A stretch of 23,768 nt of DNA from Paraprevotella sp. (GTDB lineage Bacteria > Bacteroidota > Bacteroidia > Bacteroidales > Bacteroidaceae), in NCBI GenBank assembly GCA_017425765.1, contig JAFOXE010000114.1:1-23768 (forward strand), written 5' to 3'. Under the pieces are notes generated by a model. It did not search any database. It was given only the letters and a program-made list of their open reading frames with translations, and was not told the origin of the DNA. Below are positions 14,967 through 23,768 of the stretch, one piece after another (within the stretch, counting starts at the first letter, position 1; each line of letters begins with the position of its first letter). The translations under genes and the position numbers were made by a program.

Positions 14967-17093
14967 ATGCATCTTTTAGATATATCATCCTATTTGCCGA
15001 TAGTTGACCCTACGTGGATCTTTTTTGTGGTACTTGCCATTATTCTTGCAGCCCCCTTGCTGTTGGGGCGTTTGCACATCCCACACATCATAGGAATGAT
15101 ATTTGCCGGTATCCTTATCGGCCCTCACGGATTGCATATCTTAGACCGCGATAGCAGTTTTGAGTTGTTTGGTAAGGTGGGCTTGTATTACATAATGTTC
15201 TTGGCCAGTTTGGAAATGGATATGCAAGACATGAAGCGTAATCAGAAACAAGCTTTTGTGTTGGGTTTGGCAGCCTTTATATTTCCGTTGGCAATGGGTG
15301 TGGTGTCGAACATGTTCTTGTTGGAATATGGCTTGGCTGCTTCCATATTACTAGCTAGTATGTACGCCTCGCATACTCTTATTGCTTACCCCATCGTAAT
15401 TCGTTATGGCGTTTCTCGCGAGCGAAGTGTGAGTATCGCAGTGGGTGGTACCATCGTGACTGATACACTTACGTTGTTGGTGCTAGCCGTAATATCCGGT
15501 ATGTACAAGGGAGATTCTGTGGGATGGGATTGGATGTTGTTATTGCTAGTAAAGGTTATTGCGCTTACCGCTGTAATTTGTTATACCTTTCCCCGTATTG
15601 GACGTTGGTTCTTTCGTAAATACAACGACGGTGTGGTGCAATTTGTATTCGTGTTGAGCATGGTGTTCTTGGGTGCCGGCCTCATGGAAATGGTAGGCAT
15701 GGAGGGCATCTTGGGTGCATTCCTTGTAGGTATTGTTTTGAATAGATTGATTCCTCATTCTTCTCCATTGATGACTCAATTGGAGTTTGTGGGCAATGCT
15801 CTGTTCATTCCCTACTTTCTAATTGGTGTGGGTATGCTCATCGATGTGAACATACTCTTTGGTGGAGGTGATGCTTTAAAGGTGGCCGCAGTTATGATTG
15901 TAATGGCATTACTAGGTAAATGGGTGGCCGCATGGGTTACACAGAAATCCTTTGGTATGAGTTCGTTGGAACGCGAACTGATGTATGGTTTGAGTAATGC
16001 TCAAGCTGCTGCTACGTTGGCTGCAGTGTTGGTAGGATACGAAATTATACTCCCGGATGGCAGCAGATTGTTGAACGAAGACGTTCTAAACGGAACCGTT
16101 GTGCTTATCTTGGTGACATGCATTGTAAGTTCGTTTATAACTGAATACACTGCCCGCAAAACGGCTCTAACTTCGCGTTCCACGTTCAAAGAAATGGAAC
16201 CTCAAGGAGAATCAACACTTATAGCTTTGTCTTATCCAGAAAGTGTGGAACCTATTGTAAACTTGGCATTGATGATGCGAAATCGTGCCGCCACTACGCC
16301 ACTTATGGCCATGAATGTGGTGCTGGATGATGATCACGAAGCAAGAGAACGTGGACAGAAGTTGTTGGCTCATGCTACTCGTATAGCCTCTGCGGCCAAT
16401 GTGAAGATGAAAGCAAAGGTGCGTTTGGCAACCAACTTGGCCAATGGAATCATCCATGCCATGAAGGAGAATGATTATGCCCAAGTGGTGGTAGGACTAC
16501 ATATTCAGACCTCTCCAAATGAGTCGTTTTTTGGTCCGGTATTGTTGAGCCTTTTAAGTGATTTGAATCGACAAATCATGATGGTGCGCAGCACAATGCC
16601 GATAAATACTATTCGCCGAATACATGTAGCTATACCGGCTAATGCGGAGTATGAGGCCGGTTTCCAGCATTGGGTGAAGCGTATTGCCCGAATTGGCAGA
16701 GGTTTAGGTTGTCGAGTGTGCTATCATGGGCATCCCAACACCTTGCACCGACTTCGTGAATTTATGGAACATAGATATGCGACTGTACGTGCCGAATACG
16801 ATGAAACCGATGGAGGAAACGAATTAAAACGTCTTTCTACCATCATTGAGCCGGACCACTTGTTAGTAGTTATTTGTGCGCGAAGAGGCTCCATTTCGTT
16901 CCGCCCGTCTTTGGACCATGTGCCACATCAAATTAGAAAGTATTACATGAAGAATAGCTTGTTGATTATCTTCCCGGACGGATATGATGCTCAACCAGCT
17001 CATAGTGTGAATTCGGTAGAGCCACAAAGTATTTTGCGTCCGTATGAGGCCGACAAGGAATGGTTTGGTCGTTGGCATAAGAAAGAGGACTAG
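14967..17093 (+). CDS. CPA2-family cation:proton antiporter with cytoplasmic USP-like domains
   Basis: 708 residues. Residues about 18-400 hold some 12 hydrophobic segments of the CPA2 (KefB/NapA-like) Na+/H+ or K+/H+ exchanger fold, with HIIGMIFAGILIGPHGLHIL (40-59) and the membrane Asp of VTDTLTLLVL (Asp166). The NapA-type ND pair is not seen; the motif reads TD. Residues about 415-542 and 550-675 look like two universal-stress-protein-type domains (STLIALSYPESVEPIVNLAL; RRIHVAIPANAEYEAGFQHW), likely regulatory nucleotide-binding modules. There is no TrkA-N domain, so it is not KefB/KefC proper. The role is inner-membrane pH or cation homeostasis; the ion cannot be read from sequence. It heads a plus-strand gene run, 24 bp before tcdA. 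Confidence 0.88.
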   Translation: MHLLDISSYLPIVDPTWIFFVVLAIILAAPLLLGRLHIPHIIGMIFAGILIGPHGLHILDRDSSFELFGKVGLYYIMFLASLEMDMQDMKRNQKQAFVLGLAAFIFPLAMGVVSNMFLLEYGLAASILLASMYASHTLIAYPIVIRYGVSRERSVSIAVGGTIVTDTLTLLVLAVISGMYKGDSVGWDWMLLLLVKVIALTAVICYTFPRIGRWFFRKYNDGVVQFVFVLSMVFLGAGLMEMVGMEGILGAFLVGIVLNRLIPHSSPLMTQLEFVGNALFIPYFLIGVGMLIDVNILFGGGDALKVAAVMIVMALLGKWVAAWVTQKSFGMSSLERELMYGLSNAQAAATLAAVLVGYEIILPDGSRLLNEDVLNGTVVLILVTCIVSSFITEYTARKTALTSRSTFKEMEPQGESTLIALSYPESVEPIVNLALMMRNRAATTPLMAMNVVLDDDHEARERGQKLLAHATRIASAANVKMKAKVRLATNLANGIIHAMKENDYAQVVVGLHIQTSPNESFFGPVLLSLLSDLNRQIMMVRSTMPINTIRRIHVAIPANAEYEAGFQHWVKRIARIGRGLGCRVCYHGHPNTLHRLREFMEHRYATVRAEYDETDGGNELKRLSTIIEPDHLLVVICARRGSISFRPSLDHVPHQIRKYYMKNSLLIIFPDGYDAQPAHSVNSVEPQSILRPYEADKEWFGRWHKKED

Positions 17094-17117
17094 ATATAAA
17101 CAAGAAACAATTAACGT

Positions 17118-17825
17118 ATGTGGACCGATAGAACAACATTGTTGTATGGCGAGGAGAAGATGGGACGACTCCGAGAAGCTCACGTTTTGATTGTGGGAGT
17201 AGGGGGAGTTGGTGCCTATGCGGCCGAGATGTTGGTCCGAGCAGGTGTGGGAACCCTAACGATGATGGACGCCGATACGGTAAACCCTACTAATATCAAC
17301 CGACAGCTGTGTGCATTACATTCCACTGTGGCTTGCCTGAAAGTGGATGTACTTGCCGAGCGATTCAAAGACATAAATCCATCGCTTAAAATTCATTCCT
17401 ACGCAGAGTTTTTGGAGGCCGATAAGGTAACAACCTTATTGGACGATGTGCGTCCCGATTTTATAATAGATGCTATTGATACCATAGCGCCAAAGTGTGC
17501 ATTGATTATGGAGGCACTTCGTCGTCGTATTCCTATTGTATGCAGCATGGGAGCCGGCGCTAAGACGGATGTAGCCCAAATCCGGTTTGCTGATTTGTGG
17601 AGTACTTACCACTGCGGGCTGAGCAAGGCGGTGCGTAATCGTCTGAAGGCTGAGGGTATGAAGGGACGACCTGTACCGGTGGTGTTCAGCGAGCAACAAG
17701 CGGATATGAATGCCATCCTTGTAGTGGAAGGAGAGCGTAACAAGAAATCTACCACCGGAACAGTTAGCTATATGCCGGCCGTTTTCGGGTGTTATTTGGC
17801 TCAGTATGTATTAGAAAGATTATAA
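17118..17825 (+). CDS. tcdA: tRNA threonylcarbamoyladenosine dehydratase
   Basis: 235 residues, E1-like (ThiF/MoeB fold) ATP-dependent enzyme that converts t6A37 of ANN-decoding tRNAs to its cyclic form ct6A. Features: the N-terminal LYGEEKMGRLREAHVLIVGVGGVGAYAAEML with the nucleotide loop GVGGVG (27-32), the acidic MMDADTV (49-55), the NINRQL motif with Arg62, DAIDT (118-122) and SMGAGAK (143-149). The two CXXC zinc motifs of ThiF are absent, as expected for TcdA. The length is a little below the E. coli enzyme. The gene sits 24 bp after the antiporter and 17 bp before the ABC ATPase. Confidence 0.92.
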   Translation: MWTDRTTLLYGEEKMGRLREAHVLIVGVGGVGAYAAEMLVRAGVGTLTMMDADTVNPTNINRQLCALHSTVACLKVDVLAERFKDINPSLKIHSYAEFLEADKVTTLLDDVRPDFIIDAIDTIAPKCALIMEALRRRIPIVCSMGAGAKTDVAQIRFADLWSTYHCGLSKAVRNRLKAEGMKGRPVPVVFSEQQADMNAILVVEGERNKKSTTGTVSYMPAVFGCYLAQYVLERL

Positions 17826-17842
17826 AAAACAGATAAACATAG

Positions 17843-18493
17843 ATGATAGACTTAAAGGGTATTACCAAGAGTTTTGGTACTTTACAGGTTCTCAAAGGTA
17901 TTGACTTGCATATAAATAAAGGTGAAGTTGTGAGCATCGTGGGACAAAGCGGCGCCGGTAAAACCACCTTGTTGCAAATCATGGGTACACTGGATCGTCC
18001 GGATACGGGTAGTATTGTGATAAACGGCGTAGATATTTGTAAGTTGAAGAGCGGACCCTTGTCACGTTTTCGAAATAAGGAAATCGGTTTTGTGTTCCAA
18101 TTTCATCAATTACTTCCAGAATTTACAGCTTTAGAGAATATCATGATTCCTGCTTTCATAGGTAAATCTTCTTTTAAGGAGTGCCAGGAACGAGCTCGTG
18201 AACTTCTTGCTTTTATGGGATTGGAGAGCAGAGCCAATCACAAACCCAGCGAGTTGTCGGGAGGGGAAAAACAGCGTATTGCCGTAGCACGTGCTTTGGT
18301 GAATCGTCCGTCGGTGGTACTTGCCGATGAGCCTTCGGGTAGTTTGGATTCCCAAAACAAGGAGGAGCTACATAAACTATTCTTCGATCTTCGTGATAAG
18401 ATGGGACAAACGTTTGTTATTGTGACGCACGACGAAGGTCTTGCGGAAATTACAGATAGAACCATCTGCATGAAAGATGGATTGATTATATAA
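17843..18493 (+). CDS. lolD: LolD-like ABC transporter ATP-binding protein
   Basis: 216 residues, a single nucleotide-binding domain of the LolD/MacB/FtsE group. Walker A GQSGAGKT (34-41), Q-loop FQFHQL (Gln86), signature [15 protein letters not shown] (138-152), Walker [13 protein letters not shown] (158-169), switch His196 (VTHDEGLA). LolD energises LolC/E to release lipoproteins from the inner membrane to LolA. No permease gene lies beside it, which is common for this gene in Bacteroidales, so the partner must be encoded elsewhere. Other MacB-type exporters are possible; the family group is certain, the exact partner is not. Confidence 0.88.
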   Translation: MIDLKGITKSFGTLQVLKGIDLHINKGEVVSIVGQSGAGKTTLLQIMGTLDRPDTGSIVINGVDICKLKSGPLSRFRNKEIGFVFQFHQLLPEFTALENIMIPAFIGKSSFKECQERARELLAFMGLESRANHKPSELSGGEKQRIAVARALVNRPSVVLADEPSGSLDSQNKEELHKLFFDLRDKMGQTFVIVTHDEGLAEITDRTICMKDGLII

Positions 18494-18515
18494 GAGTATA
18501 TATATAATAAGGTAA

Positions 18516-18520
18516 AGGAG
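18516..18520 (+). promoter_or_regulatory. Strong Shine-Dalgarno before the cysteine synthase gene
   Basis: AGGAG (within AAAGGAG) lies 7 nt upstream of the ATG at 18528. Few other genes in the window show such a match, which fits the weak use of Shine-Dalgarno pairing in Bacteroidota and makes this site unusual here. Confidence 0.6.
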
Positions 18521-18527
18521 AAAGAGG

Positions 18528-19472
18528 ATGAATATAAAGAGGAACTTAATAGAGTTGGTGGGACGTACCCCATTACTCACGCTAGAGAACTATTCGCGCC
18601 TTCATGGCGTGGAAGAAGCTTTGATTGCCAAGGTGGAGTTTTTCAATCCTGGTGGCAGTATCAAAGATCGTCCGGCATTGTTTATGATTGAACAAGCAGA
18701 GCGTGATGGAAGATTGCGACCAGGTGCCACCATTATAGAGCCAACTAGTGGAAATATGGGTTTAGGAATGGCATGGATTTCGTCGGTTAAGGGATACAAA
18801 ATGATTCTAGTCATGCCAGAAACGATGAGTAAGGAACGCCAAATTTTAGCCAAGGCTTACGGTGCAAAAGTTGTGCTTTCATCTGGAGCAGAGGGTATGG
18901 CCGGTTCCATTCGTGTTGCTCAGAGTTTGCATGAATCTACTCCGGATTCTATCATTCTGAAACAGTTTGAAAATCCGTATAATCCAGAGGCTCATTATCA
19001 TACCACCGCGCAGGAAATCTGGCGAGATACCGATGGTTTGGTGGATGTGGTGGTAATGGGAGTTGGTACAGGTGGTACAGTTTCCGGTGTGGGTCGAGGA
19101 CTTAAAGAACATAATCCCGCAATTCGTATCGTAGCGGTAGAGCCGGAGTCGTCACCATTGCTCTCATCGGGGAAATCGGGTCCACATAAGATTCAAGGTA
19201 TCGGGGCTAACTTCATACCTCAAAACTATCATGCCGAATACGTGGATCAAGTTATAACGGTGGCTGACGATGATGCTATACGTGCTGCTCGTGAGGTGTC
19301 GGCATGCGAGGGCTTATTGGTGGGCATTTCGTCTGGAGCGGCTTTACATGTGGCACGTACTTTGGCCCAGACTACAGAGTATAGAGGCAAGCGTATTGTA
19401 ACCATATTGCCCGACACCGGTGAGCGATATCTTTCTACAGTAGAATTTGATTTTGACAACTATCCTTTATGA
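18528..19472 (+). CDS. cysK: Cysteine synthase A (O-acetylserine sulfhydrylase)
   Basis: 314 residues, fold-type II PLP enzyme making cysteine from O-acetylserine and sulfide. PLP-binding Lys46 sits in NPGGSIKDRPA (40-50). The phosphate-binding loop is GTGGTVSGVGRGLKE, and GPHKIQGIGANFIP and LPDTGERYLST are CysK signatures. The substrate loop reads PTSGNMGLG, where the usual motif is TSGNTG; the Thr to Met change sits in the loop that contacts the amino-acid substrate carboxylate in CysK. The stop overlaps the next start (ATGA at 19469-19472), so it is translationally coupled to the CvfB-like gene. A related O-acetylserine or O-phosphoserine-using enzyme is possible, as the Met could alter substrate choice. 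Confidence 0.9.
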   Translation: MNIKRNLIELVGRTPLLTLENYSRLHGVEEALIAKVEFFNPGGSIKDRPALFMIEQAERDGRLRPGATIIEPTSGNMGLGMAWISSVKGYKMILVMPETMSKERQILAKAYGAKVVLSSGAEGMAGSIRVAQSLHESTPDSIILKQFENPYNPEAHYHTTAQEIWRDTDGLVDVVVMGVGTGGTVSGVGRGLKEHNPAIRIVAVEPESSPLLSSGKSGPHKIQGIGANFIPQNYHAEYVDQVITVADDDAIRAAREVSACEGLLVGISSGAALHVARTLAQTTEYRGKRIVTILPDTGERYLSTVEFDFDNYPL

Positions 19473-20308
19473 AGAGAATACAATTAGGACGATTAAATCA
19501 CCTTGTGGTGTTACGTCGTGTGGATTTCGGAGTGTATTTAGATGGTTTCGACGATGGAGATATTCTGTTGCCATCTCGCTATGTACTCAAGGACTGCAAA
19601 GTGGGTGATGAGTTGGAGGTATTCCTATATTTGGATAGTGAGGAACGTCTAATCGCCACAACCGAAAAGCCTTTTGCACAAGTAGGTGATTTCGCATATC
19701 TGGAGGTGGCTTGGGTCAATAATTTTGGTGCATTCTTAGACTGGGGCTTGATGAAAGATTTGTTTGTTCCTTTTCGTGAGCAAAAGATGAAGATGCAGAA
19801 AGGACAAAGTTATATCGTTCATCTTCACATTGATGAGGAAACGTACAGATTGATGGCTTCAGCTAAAGTGGAACGTTACTTGTCGAAGGAAAGTCCTGTG
19901 TATAATCAAGGCGACGAGGTAGATGCATTGATATGGCAAAAGACGGACTTGGGGTTCAAAGTTATCGTTGATAATAAATATGGTGGATTGATTTACGACG
20001 ATGAAGTGTTCCGTACACTACGCACCGGTGATCGGATAAAGGCATATATAAAGCAGGTACGCCCTGATGGTAAAATCGATTTATCTGTGCAACGCATAGG
20101 TCATGCCGCAGTAACCGACTTCTCAGATATACTTCTCAGTCATTTGCATACGAATGCAGGGAGAACCGTATTGTGCGACAAGAGTCCAGCAGAAGAGATT
20201 TATTCTGTGTTCGGAGTGAGCAAAAAGGTTTTCAAAAAAGCTGTAGGTGATTTATACAAACGTAAATTAATATTGATTTCCGACGATGGTATTCAGTTGG
20301 TAAAATAG
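19469..20308 (+). CDS. CvfB-like S1-domain RNA-binding protein
   Basis: 279 residues. Several S1-type OB folds in a row: about 1-65 (LNHLVVLRRVDFGVYLDGFDDGDILLPSRYV), 68-135 (AYLEVAWVNNFGAFLDWGLMKDLFVPF) and 145-215 (VDALIWQKTDLGFKVIVDNKYGGLIYDDEV, then GKIDLSVQRIG), followed by a winged-helix-like end (about 235-279; SVFGVSKKVFKKAVGDLYKRKLILISDDGIQLVK). This is the layout of the CvfB/YitL family, RNA-binding proteins linked to virulence regulation in Gram-positive bacteria; the role in Bacteroidota is not established. Start ATG overlaps the cysteine synthase stop by 4 bases. Confidence 0.85.
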   Translation: MKRIQLGRLNHLVVLRRVDFGVYLDGFDDGDILLPSRYVLKDCKVGDELEVFLYLDSEERLIATTEKPFAQVGDFAYLEVAWVNNFGAFLDWGLMKDLFVPFREQKMKMQKGQSYIVHLHIDEETYRLMASAKVERYLSKESPVYNQGDEVDALIWQKTDLGFKVIVDNKYGGLIYDDEVFRTLRTGDRIKAYIKQVRPDGKIDLSVQRIGHAAVTDFSDILLSHLHTNAGRTVLCDKSPAEEIYSVFGVSKKVFKKAVGDLYKRKLILISDDGIQLVK

Positions 20309-20363
20309 TACGTTAAGGAGAAAATTTTTCATAATACAATTATGTTAGTAATACGATAGAAAC

Positions 20364-23300
20364 ATGAAGAGCAATAACATTAAGATTTATCGTTATTTAG
20401 TCCTTTTGACTATGATGATGAGCCCCTTTATAGAAGGAACTCAAGCGCAATCGTGGACTTTTCGTTTGAAGAATACATTAGGGTTTAATCGTGTTAACGA
20501 ACTTGTTGAGGTAAGGTTACCTGAAGGTACATCCCTGCAAGGGAAGCAACTAGTGGACGAGGAAGGCACCGTTGTTCCTTTTCAGGCATGTGGAGATTCA
20601 TCTATTCTTTTTCGAGCCACGGTGGGTTACGGAACAACTGTTGCATATACTTTACAAGAAGGAACCCCGGCCACTTTGACCAAACTAACTTATGTGGCAC
20701 AAAAGATGCCTTCAAGTCGTAACGATATCGCTTGGGAAAACGATTTGGCAGCCTATAGAATGTATAGCCGACTTCTTCAAAACAGCGAGCCTAATACGGC
20801 AAATGGTGTTGATTTGTGGCAGAAGAAGGTGGTTGACCAAATTATAGAAAAGATGTATGCAGCTTCCAACTACCACAATGAAAACGACTATGGAGTGGAT
20901 GCATACTCGGTTAACGGAAAAACATTGGGTGCTGGTGGTGTGGCTGCTTATACTGACGGAAAGTTATGGATGCACGATGCCTACGACGAATGCAAAATTA
21001 TAGAAAATGGTGCTTTGCGTTCGGTCTTTGAGCTTACCTATAAGAATGTGGTGGTGAATGGCAAGGGTTACACGAAGAAACTTCGTGTAGAAACCGTGGC
21101 AGGTGGCTTGCTGAACAAAGCAACTGTACGCTATGAGGGGCCGGCACAAGAGATGCAGATGGCGGTGTGTATTTATCAACATACCAACATGGGAGGCGTA
21201 AGTCCTGATGGAAGAGTGTATACGGATATTCCGGGCTTGATTGGTTATGCCGAGAATAAAAGTGAGGGTAGTGTGACAAGTAGCGGAGCACGTTTCTTCG
21301 TGGGAGCCTACATCCCGTCCGATTCTACGAACACCCAAATTATTGATCACCATCTTACTGTGATGTGCGATTACACAGTGGGAACTGATTTGGTTTACTA
21401 TTTCGGTGGCGGTTGGAACATTTTCCCTACAGATACTTATAACTCGGATGATGATTGGTTCGATGCCTTGTATCGATTCCGTCAGGCTGTAGATCAACCT
21501 ATGAAAACCACATCTATGGTTAGCTTACCCCGTAAGGACGAGGTTATCGATCTTATACATCGTGTAAACAACCACTGGCAGTCAACGCATCCTACTCATG
21601 GCAACTTCTTCTGGAATCGTGCGGTGTACCATACCGGAAATATGGAGGCGTATGCTGTTACAGGTGATGCTACGTACATGGATTATTCCTATGCATGGGC
21701 CGAGAAAAACAATTGGTGTGGTGCGGCCGGAACGGATAAGTCGAAGTGGAAGTACACTTACGGTGAGAGCGCTGATTATGTATTGTTTGGCGACTGCCAA
21801 ATCTGTTTCCAAGTATATGCCGATTTATATAACGAAAGTCCGGCCGACTTTAAGATTGCCCGTGCTCGTGAGGTTATGGAATACGAGATGAGTACATCCA
21901 ATGTCGATTACTTGTGGTGGGTGGATGGTCTTTATATGGTTATGCCTGTGATGACCCGCTTGTACAAGATTACAGGCAATGAACTCTACTTGCAGAAGAT
22001 GTACGAATACTGGAAATATGCTACTGATTTAATGTATGACGACGAGGAAGGATTGTATTATCGTGATGCGAAGTATATTTATCCATCACATAAAACAAAC
22101 AGCGGAAAGAAGGATTTCTGGGCTCGAGGCGACGGTTGGATTTTTGCCGCCTTTGCACGTGTGCTCACCGACTTGCCGTTGGACGACCCACATCGCGATG
22201 AATATATAAAGGTATATCGTAGGATGGCGCGCGCTGTAGCCGACGCTCAACAACCGGAGGGACATTGGACACGCAGTATGCTTGATCCCGCTTATGCTCC
22301 GGGATATGAAACTAGTGGAACAGCTCTATTTACATATGGCTATTTGTGGGGCTTTAATAACGGAATCTTGTCGGAACTCGAGTATGGAGCCACGGTACAG
22401 CGTGCATGGAACTACCTTACCACCGTTGCATTACAAGATAATAATGTAGTGGGCTATGTGCAGCCCATTGGCGAAAAGGCCGATCCAAACCAAACCGTGA
22501 GCTCTGGATCTACGTCCGACTTTGGTGTAGGAGCCTTTTTGTTGGCTGCCAGTGAGATGGCTCGTTATGGTGTGGGCGATCTTAGTGTGCCGGCTTTGCG
22601 CATATCTTCCGTACAACTTACCGATGCCAATCGCTTGGTTGTTGTATATAACGACACGCCGGATGCAACAGAAGTTTTGAATACTGCCCATTATACGCTT
22701 AATGGCGATGCTCTTTCGGGCACAATACAATACGATGGTGAGCGCACAGCGACTATCATATTGGCAAAGCCATTAGACTATGGTTGTTATACTTTATCCA
22801 TCGAAGGTCTTAAGAGTCAAGCCGGAGGCGAGATGGTGGGTGTGCAGAGTCGTACCTTTGTATATACCGTGCCGTTAACCCCTAGCCCGTCAGGCATTGT
22901 TGTAACCGCCATTGGATACCAATCGGGTAATCCACCATCTAAAACCATTGACAATTCATTGGATTCCCGATGGAGTCAAGCCGGTCTAGGTCAATGGATT
23001 CGATATGATTTGGGTAGTATTCAAGATGTGGAGGCTGTAGATATAGCTTTCTATTCCGGAACACAAAGAAAGAGTTATTTTGACATCCAGGTATCAGAGG
23101 ACGGCAATGTGTACACAACCGTTTTGTCTTCATGTGCTTCTAGTGGTTTGACCGACAGATTGGAACGTTTTGTTCTACCAGAGGTACACAAAGCACGCTA
23201 TGTACGCATCATGTGTAATGGTAATTCAAGTGGAGGGGAGAATTGGAATAGTATTACCGAGCTGCGCATTCGAGTACGTGAAACCGTATTACAGAATTTA

Positions 23301-23768
23301 ACCTTGCCGGAGGAAGTATATAGTGACATCCTCTTGCCTATGTCTACTAGCGCAGGCAATGTGATAGTATGGACCTCGTCCCGCCCAGAAGTGTTATCAA
23401 GTACCGGGTTGGTTACTACCGGTGAGGTAGAGGAATATGTAACCCTTACTGCAACTGTTGGATTACAGCAGCGTCAGTTCGAGATAAAGGTGATGCCTCG
23501 TGATATAAATAAAGCACTACGTTTGTTCTATCCCTTTAATAAAGAGGATGCCTATGTAAGTGGCAACACACGTAAACTTTCAGATCATGGGCCTTATGGT
23601 CGTGATGCGATAATTTATGGAAGTGCTGTAGTCGACGGTACCCTGAATCTTACAGCAAATACCGCTGCAGGCTTCTCTTCTAATGGTTATCTCAAGGTGC
23701 CACAAGGAGTTCTTGATACATTACGCAGTTACACCTTTATGGTAACGATTAATCCTAAGAACTTGAAC
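20364..23768 (+). CDS. DUF4861-GH105 unsaturated rhamnogalacturonyl hydrolase with F5/8C, Ig-like and LamG-like modules, 3' end cut off
   Basis: ATG at 20364; the frame stays open for 1135 codons to the window edge. Signal peptide about 1-29 (ends TQAQ). Residues about 30-340 match DUF4861-type beta domains (SWTFRLKNTLGFNRVNELVEV). About 375-740 is a GH105 (YteR/YesR-like) alpha/alpha barrel: VDGLYMVMPVMTRLYKITG with the likely catalytic Asp521, WARGDGW (586-592), and HWTRSMLDPAYAPGYETSGTALFTYG. GH105 removes the unsaturated galacturonate that lyases leave on rhamnogalacturonan fragments. Next come a beta-sandwich linker, an F5/8C-type module (about 842-970; TIDNSLDSRWSQAG, YVRIM), an atrophied bacterial Ig-like repeat (about 975-1045; VIVWTSSRPEVLSSTGLVT), and the start of a LamG-like domain (from about 1052; LRLFYPFN). 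It is 55 bp after the CvfB gene and has no obvious promoter, so it may be co-transcribed. It would complement the PL11 lyase at the other end. Confidence 0.9.
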   Translation, partial: MKSNNIKIYRYLVLLTMMMSPFIEGTQAQSWTFRLKNTLGFNRVNELVEVRLPEGTSLQGKQLVDEEGTVVPFQACGDSSILFRATVGYGTTVAYTLQEGTPATLTKLTYVAQKMPSSRNDIAWENDLAAYRMYSRLLQNSEPNTANGVDLWQKKVVDQIIEKMYAASNYHNENDYGVDAYSVNGKTLGAGGVAAYTDGKLWMHDAYDECKIIENGALRSVFELTYKNVVVNGKGYTKKLRVETVAGGLLNKATVRYEGPAQEMQMAVCIYQHTNMGGVSPDGRVYTDIPGLIGYAENKSEGSVTSSGARFFVGAYIPSDSTNTQIIDHHLTVMCDYTVGTDLVYYFGGGWNIFPTDTYNSDDDWFDALYRFRQAVDQPMKTTSMVSLPRKDEVIDLIHRVNNHWQSTHPTHGNFFWNRAVYHTGNMEAYAVTGDATYMDYSYAWAEKNNWCGAAGTDKSKWKYTYGESADYVLFGDCQICFQVYADLYNESPADFKIARAREVMEYEMSTSNVDYLWWVDGLYMVMPVMTRLYKITGNELYLQKMYEYWKYATDLMYDDEEGLYYRDAKYIYPSHKTNSGKKDFWARGDGWIFAAFARVLTDLPLDDPHRDEYIKVYRRMARAVADAQQPEGHWTRSMLDPAYAPGYETSGTALFTYGYLWGFNNGILSELEYGATVQRAWNYLTTVALQDNNVVGYVQPIGEKADPNQTVSSGSTSDFGVGAFLLAASEMARYGVGDLSVPALRISSVQLTDANRLVVVYNDTPDATEVLNTAHYTLNGDALSGTIQYDGERTATIILAKPLDYGCYTLSIEGLKSQAGGEMVGVQSRTFVYTVPLTPSPSGIVVTAIGYQSGNPPSKTIDNSLDSRWSQAGLGQWIRYDLGSIQDVEAVDIAFYSGTQRKSYFDIQVSEDGNVYTTVLSSCASSGLTDRLERFVLPEVHKARYVRIMCNGNSSGGENWNSITELRIRVRETVLQNLTLPEEVYSDILLPMSTSAGNVIVWTSSRPEVLSSTGLVTTGEVEEYVTLTATVGLQQRQFEIKVMPRDINKALRLFYPFNKEDAYVSGNTRKLSDHGPYGRDAIIYGSAVVDGTLNLTANTAAGFSSNGYLKVPQGVLDTLRSYTFMVTINPKNLN

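Noticed and set aside
14967..17093. KefB/KefC glutathione-gated potassium channel
   Set aside because: No TrkA-N (RCK) nucleotide-binding domain; the C-terminal half looks like universal-stress-protein modules instead.

Overview
The window looks like chromosomal DNA of a Bacteroidales bacterium, most likely from the Prevotella/Bacteroides group. The reasons are: Bacteroidota-type -7 boxes (TAnnTTTG) upstream of several genes; mostly weak Shine-Dalgarno sequences; an OmpA/DUF3575 protein; a glyS gene followed by an FKBP lipoprotein; a eukaryote-like single-chain glycyl-tRNA synthetase; and large multidomain secreted pectin enzymes. No phage, IS element, integrase or CRISPR array is visible.

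Left part (1-6798, all minus strand). At the left edge are the first 14 codons of an exported protein, overlapping (ATGA) an OmpA/DUF3575 outer-membrane protein. Next comes 479 bp of non-coding DNA with a G10 tract, several palindromes and a terminator. Then comes a 1544-residue PL11 rhamnogalacturonan lyase fused to a long autotransporter-type beta-strand repeat region and a C-terminal sorting-like domain. A tRNA-Leu(UAG) with its own promoter and terminator lies upstream of it.

Middle (6799-14846). A minus-strand operon runs parC (topoisomerase IV subunit A), DUF3316-like outer-membrane protein, S41 peptidase lipoprotein. Divergent from parC is the plus-strand pair glyS and FKBP lipoprotein. 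It converges on asd (aspartate-semialdehyde dehydrogenase) across a 175-bp gap holding three hairpins, two of them clear terminators.

Right part (14967-23768, all plus strand). A closely packed set runs: CPA2 cation:proton antiporter, tcdA, lolD-like ABC ATPase, cysteine synthase, CvfB-like S1 protein (ATGA overlap with the synthase). It is followed by a very large DUF4861-GH105 enzyme with F5/8C, Ig-like and LamG-like modules that runs off the right edge.

Working together: the PL11 lyase cuts the rhamnogalacturonan-I backbone and leaves unsaturated GalA ends; the GH105 enzyme is the family that removes those ends. They are 14 kb apart, separated by housekeeping genes, and no SusC/SusD pair is present, so this is not a standard polysaccharide utilisation locus. 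The most unusual items are the lyase-repeat fusion, the palindrome-rich intergenic region near the G10 tract, and the recurring CTCGTGT/ACACGAG motif on both sides of the lyase gene.
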